Shown: piece by piece, positions 35,801 through 42,409 of the stretch
Layout of the letters: each line of letters opens with the position of its first letter
Numbering within the stretch: position 1 is the first letter of the stretch
DNA from: Leuctra nigra
Lineage: Eukaryota; Arthropoda; Insecta; Plecoptera; Leuctridae
Length of the DNA stretch: 64,000 nt
Reading direction: 5' to 3'
Assembly (NCBI GenBank): GCA_934045905.1
Contig: OW203769.1
Coordinates: 30,761,910 to 30,825,909, forward strand
Translations under genes and position numbers: made by a program
Notes under the pieces: model-generated
What the model was told of the DNA's origin: nothing
Databases searched by the model: none
The model's input: the letters and a program-made list of their open reading frames with translations, nothing else

Positions 35801-37315
35801 GCTCAGCCGATGCGAAGAACGACGGTTCCTACTCGTACTCCTACTCGACCGACACTCAGTCGGTACAACAGTCTTCTGACGCGGACAACAACGTCAAGGG
35901 GAGCTACTCGTTCAAGGCCAAGGATGACGGACAGACGAGGCGGGTGGACTACACTGCAGGGGCAGCTACAGGCTTCGTGGCTACCGGGGACCATCTGCCG
36001 GTGGCGCCAGTAGCGGACAGCGGCGCGGCCTGGAAGCAGCAGGCACAAGCCAACAGTGCATGGCAGAGTGAGTTCACGCCACATACTTGACAGTTCGCGA
36101 GTTCAAAGCTAATAGACTGTGAGAATAGGGGGGTAACTCATATTTAATGCCCTTTTCGATACTCTTGGAAGAAATCACACCCACGTTTTAGCTAACTTTC
36201 GTTTGCTTTATAGAATAATGTTAGATTGTGGAACCTAGGAATATGTATCTATTGTCGCCGTCGGTGGAATTGAGTTAGAAAGAAAGAAATAATGCAGTTT
36301 TTACTAGTAAGTAGTGTCTTTAATATCAATTATTTTAAATTTTCCTTTGATTTATGTTCCTATCACATCAGGAAAATTTAAAATATGTCCTTCTAGTTCT
36401 ACAAATCATGCAACAAAATATACGTTACAGCGATTGAGTGGCTTTACTTATGAGAAGTAATAATGTTTGTCATTTTGCAGGAATCCAGCGTTGTAGGTGC
36501 TTGGTAGAGGCTTGAGATCATTTATGAAACTAATTTTGCATTTCCCTACCAGGCGCGTCTCAGTCCGGCTCAGCCGGTAACTCCGCGTGGGCAGCGCCTG
36601 CCGTGCCAGTGCACCGAACCTCTCCGCCCCACCCCGGCGGCTCAGCCGATGCGAAGAGCGACGGCTCCTACTCGTACTCCTACTCGACCGACACTCAGTC
36701 GGTACAACAGTCTTCTGACGCGGACAACAACGTCAAGGGGAGCTACTCGTTCAAGGCCAAGGATGACGGACAGACGAGGACTGTCAACTGGCAGGCAGGA
36801 TCCGCCACTGGGTTCGTGGCTCAAGGAGCGCATCTGCCAGTGGCGGACGAGAGACAGGCTGCGGCCAAGGGGGCTTATGGAAGCAACCAATGGAGTGAGT
36901 GTTTGTAATGATCAGTATTGTTCTTAGGGATTCCGCACTTAGATAAAATTCAGGCACATTCAAGAATAAAGCTTCACGAAGCTACTTTAAGTACAACAAG
37001 CGAAGGGGATTAAAATATACAACAGAAGCTGGCTCCATTTCTTGCAAACGCGTCAAAAATTAATAAAACTTAAAATACCCCAAGGAATGTAGCCTTTTTA
37101 TTAGATTCTGTTCCCATCCCACGTAGTGCAGATTCTTGTAAACAAATAAATTGTAGCCAAGTTGTTGACTTCTGAGCAGTCCTTGGCATATTTACTAGCC
37201 TCACAGGAGCTCCACACTATGCTATTATCACAGGTCAACAACACTGGCAGTTATAATTCTGAAAACAAATAAAATATCTGAAATATAATTCTTATCACCA
37301 CGGAGGTTGAATGAA

Positions 37316-37347
<32 letters not shown>

Positions 37348-38323
37348 GGTGTTCTGATATTATGTATTATTTATTTATTTATTATTGTATGATATTTACC
37401 TTGATGTAGTATTTGCATCTATGGATTTGTACACTGTACTTTGTAATTTGTAATTTGAATTTGAATTTGATGATTATTATTATTAAAAGTAGTTATTAGT
37501 TGTTTTATTGTGACCTATATTTATGTTGTTGTTGTTGTTGTTTATATATAGCAGTCCTGCAGACAAGCCACTGTTTGGTTTTGTGGGACTGAGGATTTTC
37601 TTATGTACTATTAATTTGCAACAATAAATAAAAAAAACAAATAAAAAAAACAAAGCTAATTAAATTTAATTTCTGTACATTCTCAGTAAATTTCTCATGT
37701 AATATTTCGATATTACAAGGACTTACGTCATTCTCTTTCTAAGTTAATTGAGGGGACAACATTTTGAGCTTCCACGTTTTCATCTGTTGAATGCAGTACC
37801 CTTGCGGACAACGATCTAATTGTATCGTATGTTCTCTTCTCCTCCAGATCAAGGTGGTATCAGCCAATCAGCGCACGGTTCTCAGAGCCAGTCGTCAGCC
37901 TCCGACGAGAGCGGCGACAAGTCCTACTCATACTCCTACAAGACGGATTCCAGCTCCAAGGACGAGTCCTCCGACGCCTCTGGCAACGTCATGGGCACCT
38001 TCACGTACCTCGGCGGCGACGGCGTCTCCAGGAAGCTGACGTACACAGCGCGCCCCGAGGACGGTTTCGTCGCTAGCGGCGCGCATCTGCCGGTGGCTCC
38101 GTCGGTGGGCGGTGTGGCGACGGCGTATAGTGCGAATAGTGCGGCTCATAGTGCGAATAGTGCGGCGCACAGTGCGAATAGTGCGGCGCACAGTGCGCAC
38201 AGCTCGTCCTCCAGTGCCCATGCGCAAGGGTTGACCACGAGGGATGGGAATGTCGTGGTGTCCAGGTATCTGCCCCCGGCAAGCCCACGCAAGTTCGGAT
38301 ATGTTTTTGATACCAAGGCGTAA
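22771..38323 (+). CDS. Secreted multi-module RR cuticular protein (9 exons)
   Basis: Coding exons: 22771-22791, 28041-28211, 29172-29298, 30076-31431, 33516-33860, 34861-35205, 35714-36067, 36553-36894, 37848-38323. All junctions have GT/AG and the phases agree, giving about 1,178 residues. Exons 1 and 2 join to a signal peptide, MADSKTALILVMMAACTVS. Ten RR-type chitin-binding modules follow (pattern Y-x-Y ... G-x-Y/F-x-Y ... Y-T-A-G-x-x-G-F-x ... LPVAP): one split over exons 2-3, four in exon 4, one in each of exons 5-9. Linkers are Ser/His/Ala-rich. RR proteins bind chitin in the extracellular cuticle. Internal exons 4-8 are all phase 1-1, so skipping any keeps the frame. The exon 1 assignment rests on TATA, donor, phase and signal-peptide fit across a 5.2-kb intron; it is inferred. 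Confidence 0.85.
23212..23400. mobile_element. 189-bp foldback element
   Basis: Arms of about 75 bp begin TCACACGGCCGTT and share aacttcccaagtttg, cgaatcgccgttcc and actcccgtgtgaactatg. The terminal cacacgg motif is echoed inside the arm, giving nested inverted repeats. Confidence 0.85.
23401..24589. other. No gene seen (intron 1)
   Basis: AT-rich sequence without recognised features. Confidence 0.4.
24590..24695 (+). mobile_element. SINE 5' fragment
   Basis: Contains GATTCGATCCCCTCAGTCG, tttcctcagtcgaggcaaat and gacgtgaaggttcctcctac. The 3' half is missing and is replaced by the Penelope-like remnant. Confidence 0.65.
24705..25800 (+). pseudogene. Decayed Penelope-like element (RT + GIY-YIG)
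   Basis: In one frame at about 24715-24770 the text reads LKPVHWKRYVDDVLR, the YVDD reverse-transcriptase motif. Downstream, LPFLDVLINKK-type text survives near 24878-24908. At 25320-25352 a frame reads CQCQDVYVGKTG, the GIY-YIG core. After a frameshift it continues ALNEHRE and LVAEHAWENCHNLDFD, the usual Penelope C-terminal pattern. Stops and frameshifts separate the parts. The end has gttgaagaagacggccgctc, seen at some Penelope 3' ends. It sits in intron 1 of the RR gene in the same direction. Assignment is by motif memory and is fairly secure. Confidence 0.75.
25801..26440. other. No gene seen (intron 1)
   Basis: AT-rich sequence without recognised features. Confidence 0.4.
26441..26899 (+). 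mobile_element. Family E MITE interrupted by a foldback
   Basis: Starts tctgtacctgagctcagagg and ends with a ttctgcatctgagatactga terminus. The internal order is the same as 7290-7537, but the text is split after cgagtcattg and resumes at gagaatacttcaatataact. Confidence 0.8.
26565..26761. mobile_element. Foldback MITE nested in family E
   Basis: Ends are AAGCCCCATTTACACGG and CCGTGTAAATTGGGCTA, with further inverted text (tgacacagaagt). It sits at a TA-containing site in the host MITE, so a TA target is possible. No coding capacity. Confidence 0.8.
26900..27471. other. No supported gene (intron 1)
   Basis: Holds a 98-codon plus-strand open frame at 27016-27312 with no recognisable domain, inside the intron. 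I do not call it a gene. Confidence 0.35.
27472..27545 (+). tRNA. tRNA-like sequence, probably repeat-borne
   Basis: A-box-like TAGATCAGTTGGTAGAGC and B box GGTTCGAGCCC. The anticodon stem CTCGC/GTGAG encloses CCGGGAA (GGG). The T stem is CCGGG/CCTGG, with one mismatch. It is clearly related to 4610-4681. GGG is unusual for a eukaryotic proline tRNA, and the acceptor stem is poor. Confidence 0.45.
27708..28131 (+). repeat. 144-bp tandem triplication of the signal-peptide exon
   Basis: The phrase aatcactacctcctgtacga starts at 27708, 27852 and 27996. Each unit repeats the acceptor ctctctgtacag (exon starts 27753, 27897, 28041), the signal-peptide codons and WENLPTIPAGRRAEYYLLHD. In copies 1 and 2 the exon reads on into a stop (TAA). 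Only copy 3 continues into the RR module. Confidence 0.9.
28041..28211 (+). CDS. RR gene exon 2 (signal peptide and first RR half)
   Basis: Reads LILVMMAACTVSWENLPT, then GAYKHGYDTGEG and MADVRNQ, and ends at CAG/GTACAAAG in phase 0. The first module is completed in exon 3 (VQGQWQYVNDEGQRVNW). Confidence 0.8.
28262..28405 (+). mobile_element. SINE fragment in intron 2
   Basis: GGGGTTCGACTCCCGCTGACG, gccaaatgctgggaaggttc and a catcatcttcaaatcatcat run. It abuts the family A MITE. Confidence 0.7.
28406..28933 (+). mobile_element. Family A MITE in intron 2
   Basis: Near full length: aagcgagagtgatttt at the left, the central near-palindrome, then cggcgcctaattaac and cgagcgcttgtatcacctta at the right. 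It provides the uninterrupted site for the hairpin inserted at 14217-14255. Confidence 0.8.
29172..29298 (+). CDS. RR gene exon 3
   Basis: Acceptor gtgtcgcag, donor G/GTAAATG. Encodes VQGQWQYVNDEGQRVNWAYT and AGDVGFVPVLVTD, the second half of module 1. Ends in phase 1. Confidence 0.85.
29407..29610 (+). mobile_element. Family G dispersed repeat in intron 3
   Basis: Matches 60474-60772: acgtgatggagccacttctg, ccataacaaacaact, and agaggtcagtggtgttcctt plus ttctcgaata. Confidence 0.65.
30076..31431 (+). CDS. RR gene exon 4 (four RR modules)
   Basis: A large phase 1-1 exon. It begins with a Ser/His/Ala-rich linker (SSAHASSAHGSG), then modules starting DASYKFNIDT, DGSYSYSYNNGD, DASYSYSYETDS and DGSYSYSYSTDT. 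Linkers contain AWSAN-type repeats and APAV/PVAP motifs typical of cuticle proteins. It is much more GC-rich than its surroundings, as are all exons of this gene. Confidence 0.9.
31432..32412. other. Intron 4, first part
   Basis: Intronic sequence. Its first 170 bp are homologous to the start of intron 5 (33861-33921 plus 34303-34395). A ttcatgg tandem lies at 31910-31940. Confidence 0.6.
32413..32554. mobile_element. Foldback element in intron 4
   Basis: Arms ATGGAAATATATTCGGTAAA + CGCTCCTT and their complement bound a GC-rich centre. No coding capacity. Confidence 0.8.
32739..33339. mobile_element. Non-autonomous hAT element in intron 4 (601 bp)
   Basis: The terminal inverted repeats CAGGCGCATAGGAA/TTCCTATGCGCCTG are 14 bp. 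They are flanked by 8-bp near-duplications TGGATAAT (32731-32738) and TGAATAAT (33340-33347). Homologous intron 5 sequence at about 34531-34550 preserves the empty site. The interior includes a 26-C run. Confidence 0.9.
33516..33860 (+). CDS. RR gene exon 5 (duplicated module)
   Basis: A 345-bp phase 1-1 exon with acceptor acattcttcag and donor G/GTAAAGAC. It encodes GSGAWSAPA and one RR module (DGSYSYSYSTDT ... TGFVATGDHLPVAP). Exon and flanks duplicate the end of exon 4. Confidence 0.9.
33921..34302. mobile_element. 382-bp TIR MITE in intron 5
   Basis: TGGGTAAGCGAAC and GTTCGCTTACCCA form the ends. A second internal palindrome (gacctctggtgcgacctcaa and its complement) spans about 34029-34182. 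It is absent from the homologous start of intron 4. Confidence 0.85.
34861..35205 (+). CDS. RR gene exon 6 (duplicated module)
   Basis: 345 bp, phase 1-1, acceptor cattctttag, donor A/GTGAGTTC. One RR module near-identical to exons 5 and 7. The tail reads DSGAAWKQQAQANSAWQ, like exon 7. Confidence 0.9.
35714..36067 (+). CDS. RR gene exon 7 (duplicated module)
   Basis: 354 bp, phase 1-1. The N-terminal linker is ASQSGSVGNSAWSAPA plus HRTSPPHPGGSADAKND, then the shared RR module and the DSGAAWKQQAQANSAWQ tail. Intron 7 downstream is homologous to intron 6. Confidence 0.9.
36553..36894 (+). CDS. RR gene exon 8 (duplicated module, diverged end)
   Basis: 342 bp, phase 1-1. The linker is like that of exon 7. 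The module is identical up to DDGQTR and then switches to TVNWQAGSATGFVAQGAHLP, which suggests a conversion-tract boundary. Confidence 0.9.
37315..37680 (+). mobile_element. Possible LINE 3' fragment with (TTA)n tract, intron 8
   Basis: A (TTA)n microsatellite at 37315-37347 is followed by low-complexity text. A block with gcagtcctgcagacaagcca leads to tgcaacaataaataaaa and an A-rich tail, like the 3' end of a non-LTR element. Confidence 0.4.
37848..38323 (+). CDS. RR gene terminal exon 9
   Basis: Acceptor tcttctcctccag, TAA at 38321. Encodes SQSAHGSQSQSSAS, the tenth module (DKSYSYSYKTDSSS ... DGFVASGAHLPVAP), an AHSANSA tandem tail, and a final non-repetitive VVVSRYLPPASPRKFGYVF end. The module resembles module 4 rather than the duplicated ones. 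Confidence 0.9.
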
Positions 38324-38520
38324 GATCAAAAAAATATTATTATGTTAAGACTATTTTTTATGACTTATTCCCATTTTATGCAAACTTAAGTGACACGTCA
38401 CAACCAAAAAAATTAAATTAGTTTCGTTGATCGAATTAGCGTTTCTAACACTAATATCTGACTCACAGGAATAATTTTTTTGGATCAATTCTAAAGAAGT
38501 TTTTAGCCTAACTTTTCTCT

Positions 38521-38526
38521 AATAAA
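38521..38526 (+). terminator. Polyadenylation signal of the RR gene
   Basis: AATAAA about 200 bp after the stop codon. It is the first canonical hexamer I see downstream. Confidence 0.6.
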
Positions 38527-39286
38527 TTACGTACATTGTTCGTCGAAATTCTAAGGTGTGCATATTGTTATATTCACTCCTTATTCTTCATTTATGATAT
38601 TTTCTTTGCGGCATTCGCCACGTTTCCTGCTGTTGCTCTCTCTAATTGTCTTGAATCTTATCTAAATCTTGATTTTTCGTTCAAAAATATATCCTTAAAC
38701 TCCAATTGTATGTGATATTGGTGATTGCAATTAGGTATCTCTCTCTGTGTATTTTGGAAACGTTACTTCCTGTCTCTTGAAATAATTATGATGTAGGAGA
38801 AATGTACAATTTCTTCATGTAGACGACTGCAAAGCTTCTGGTCAAAGAACATGGAAGATATCATTGTTGACAAACTCGGCTGCCCATTGTTATGATTCTA
38901 TAAACAATAATTCTTAATGCAAACTGAAAAGAGGATTTGTATTTAACTTCCTCGACAAAAAAAACATTCTTATCAAGTAACTTTTTGTGATCGTTCTATG
39001 TTTTAGACATATCAATGACTCGCTTCCTAAATAAGAATATACGTATCTCTAGTTACTAAAATATTTTACACTGATATATAATTGCAATAAGAAAATGTAA
39101 AAAAAGAGAGAGAAATGTATACGTGTCGTCAACGTCATGCCAGTAATAAGTCTGTGATAGATTTGGTCGCAGAGCTATGTAATTTGACAGAATAAAGAAA
39201 TAGTTATTTTGTCCGAAACAAATTTGTTTCAGTTATGACCTAATCAGTTTCCTACCTTCCAGCAATTAACATAATCTTTACCCTTA
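38527..39286. other. No gene seen
   Basis: AT-rich intergenic sequence. Confidence 0.4.
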
Positions 39287-39294
39287 CTTATTTA

Positions 39295-39563
39295 CAGTGT
39301 TGTGACTTATCTAGATAAATAAGTAACTGGTTATCTATCTTTATCTAGATGAAAAATTTTGTTATCTATTGGCAATTATCTAGATAAAAAATATAAAATT
39401 CAAAATGCACTTGTATGAAAACAGTATGAACTGTTGTATGAAACAGGCACGAACCTAATGTCTATTAACTACCTAATTACCTATTATCTTATCTAGATTC
39501 ATTTTTGACAGGTTATCTTTATCTTTATCTAGATAAAAATAAAATTATCTAATCACAACACTG
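39295..39563. mobile_element. Non-autonomous hAT element (269 bp)
   Basis: Ends CAGTGTTGTGA / TCACAACACTG, flanked by a perfect 8-bp duplication CTTATTTA (39287-39294 and 39564-39571). Inside, TTATCTAGATAA-type palindromes recur several times near both ends, which could be subterminal transposase-binding repeats. Confidence 0.9.
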
Positions 39564-39648
39564 CTTATTTACAAGGTTTATGTAATTTAGATTTCAGGAT
39601 GGTCATGTTACAAAAGTTGAGATTATTCCGGATTCATCAGAGATAGTA

Positions 39649-40160
39649 CTAGGAAAACGCTCGGTGTAACGCGTTGATTAGCGAGCATTGCATATTGCAG
39701 GCGAAATGATATGCGTTTGCAACTTTCTGCTCTAAAGACCTCGGAAAGATCTGCATCAAAGCACCAATGATGATAATGTAATTGAAATTATTTTCAATTA
39801 AGTCGAAAAGTATTTCAAAATAAGCATAATCATGTTAGTAATATCAAATTACTCTTTAAGATCTTGACATTTGTGAAAATTTCCAAAATCACCTAGAATT
39901 TTGGTATGCATAGTGGGAACTGAGACCATAAAAAATTTCAAGTTGATCGGTTTAACGGTTTATTTTATATTTTTTCAACGAAACACAGAATCTCATTCAA
40001 ACACTTAACCTGTGACCGCTATTATGATATTGATATTATGATATTGTATGATATTGTACGTGCAGCATTTCTGATCGATTGGTTGAACGGTATTACCAGA
40101 GCTTTGCATACAAAAGAAACAACACAAAAAACAAACAGAAAGTGCCATAAAAGTACCAAT
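39649..40160 (+). mobile_element. Family B element, 5' part
   Basis: Starts CTAGGAAAACGCTCGGTGTA with gattagcgagcattgc. The interior ends with the family phrase gaaagtgccataaaagtacc. No right terminus. Confidence 0.7.
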
Positions 40161-40584
40161 TTTTGTTGCCGGAAAGACGGTTTTCATTTATGGTTTTACA
40201 TGTTCGATGAAATTATTTGATGCGATGAAGTTTGATGATAATTGGATTTATTTCCTATGCAAACACCATAGGATTGAGATTTGAGTCTAGCCTAGGAAGC
40301 CGACCGAACGCTTCGGCGAAATATTACAGTCCATTTAGATGGCAAATTTGAAATTTGTCATAATCAGTTTTTCCAGGCAAAATGTCCCATGATATTTGAA
40401 TACTACTGAAAAATGTGTTTCTCATTATTACAAATTTACTGGAATATAAATTCATGAAATTCCCCGATTGAATTCTCTTGAATAGCCCCTGATAGGTAGG
40501 TGACTTGCGATACACCTGTGTCCACCAGGTTGCATACAACTTGAACCCGCTAACAGAGCTGCAGCTATTATTATACGAATAATT
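40161..40584. other. No gene seen
   Basis: Short intergenic stretch without recognised features. Confidence 0.35.
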
Positions 40585-42134
40585 CTAGGAAAACGCTCGG
40601 TGAAACGCGTTGATGAGCGAGCACCTACACGTGCAACATCACCAACCAAATTCGATACACTCAGTCATAACTACGAATTTTTTTGATTGCAACTTTCAAA
40701 TTTCCATTGACTCTGGAATAATTGAATAACAGATCCATTTGCTGAACTCTGAACTTTTCGATAAAACACCTTTAGCTCTTTCAAAACTCTTAAATTGTCA
40801 ACAAGTATGTGACCAAATGAGCTGAAATGTAAAAATATAATGAGATAATGTTGTCTTGATCACAATGCAAAATTTGAACTATATTGGAACATTTTGATTT
40901 TCGACCAATACAGAGCGAGCGTAGCGAGCGTCACCACGGTACTCTTACGGCACTTTCTCTGTGTTTTTTTTTTGTTTTTTTGTTTTTTTGTTTTTTGTTT
41001 TGTGTTCACTGCCCAGGTCAAACGGCACAACCAATCGATCTGAAATTTTGCACATATACTAACGTAATCTATGCGGTCCCTGGGATCGTTTTTGAACGGG
41101 CTCATGTGATTGGTTCAAATTTAAAAAAATATATCTTTTGATTGGTAGTTCCGATCAATTTGAAATTTTGACAAGTCATGGCGACCAACATTGTACCCAA
41201 TCTTACAAAGTTTCAGCCAAATCCTCCCATTGGTTAAAATTTAAAAAAATCTTTTATGTCATTTTTTAAATTTAAACTTGAACCGTATGACTGATCAACT
41301 TAAAACTTTGCATGGTCATTGGGACTAACATTATCTGCATTTTTGACAATTTTCAGACTAATCTATGTTTAAATCCAAAAGTTATTGACGTTTTACGGAC
41401 ATTTTGCGTGTTGGCTGTCAAATATCACGAAAATGTTGATCACGGCTACTTCGACTCTTTATAGTTCCAAGGTAGTTAGAGTAGAAACTTTCAAACGTAT
41501 GAAACTGATATTCAACCATTCAACAGATCGATCTTATATTGTGTAAGTACACAGTGGCGGCTATTACAGTGTGCAAGGTGTGACAATTGCACACCTGATC
41601 ATCCAAGAAAATTATTTAAAAGTGCTCCCTAATCCAGGAAGTAGGAAGTTAGATATTTTGTCTAATTATTTTGCTCTCCAAAAGACGTAAAAATGCATCA
41701 ATTTCAAACTAAAGATACAAAAAAATCCGGGATTATGCGCCCTGGCCCCGCATCTGCTGGGGGCTCTCCTCTTAGAGTACTTTCTTCTACGTCCTTCTAT
41801 GTAATTGAACACCTGTTGTAAAGCCAAATAGCCGCCACTGTAAGTACACACACTTTTATCATATGAGTGGTCCCAGGTCTATTTTTTTTAAGAGATCCTG
41901 TGATTTTTGAATATTAACGAGGAACAGTTCAATCAGAAAGGTTCAAAAGGTTCAAGCTTTGCATGGTTATTGGGACTAATGTTTTAGGACAATTTTGAGA
42001 TTTTTATACTTGAGTCTGACGAAATTCAAGAATTATTGGCTTTTAATGATATTTTCGATAGACATAATTTCAGTTCGAGGTGTTGCGCCTGTCCGTGCTC
42101 GCTCATCAACGCGTTACACAGAGCGTTTTCCTAG
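40585..42134 (+). mobile_element. Family B element with both termini (1.55 kb)
   Basis: The left end CTAGGAAAACGCTC and gatgagcgagcac are repeated inverted at the right end over about 40 bp. The interior consists of diverged, partly tandem phrases (ccgatcaatttgaaatttt, gattggttcaaatt). It carries a G+T-rich (GTTTTTT)n tract near 40965-41005 and a nested hAT element. No transposase frame. Confidence 0.8.
41552..41840. mobile_element. hAT MITE nested in family B (289 bp)
   Basis: CAGTGGCGGCTATT and AATAGCCGCCACTG are perfect 14-bp ends. The 8-bp duplication TAAGTACA is perfect (41544-41551 and 41841-41848). The interior atgcgccctggccccg resembles part of the 9917-10508 element. Confidence 0.93.
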
Positions 42135-42272
42135 TTAAGAATCTATCTCATTCATCCATCCTTTTAAACCATAGGTAAAACTATTTATTCTAAGATTAAT
42201 ACCTAAAACTAAACATGGAAATAGAATTCTGATACATTTATTTATCAAGAAAGATGTTTATTTAGAAATACA

Positions 42273-42278
42273 TTTATT
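42273..42278 (-). terminator. Polyadenylation signal candidate, minus strand
   Basis: AATAAA on the minus strand, about 130 bp past the stop of the PVAYSS cuticular gene. Confidence 0.5.
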
Positions 42279-42409
42279 TCACAAGATCGAAGTATTTAAA
42301 TATAAAATATTCAATTATGTGTATTGACGCAGTGATTGTGTTTATTAATTCGTGTACTGACGTAAGATTGCGATGTGATTGGGCAAAGGGCATGAGATGG
42401 GACAGTGGG

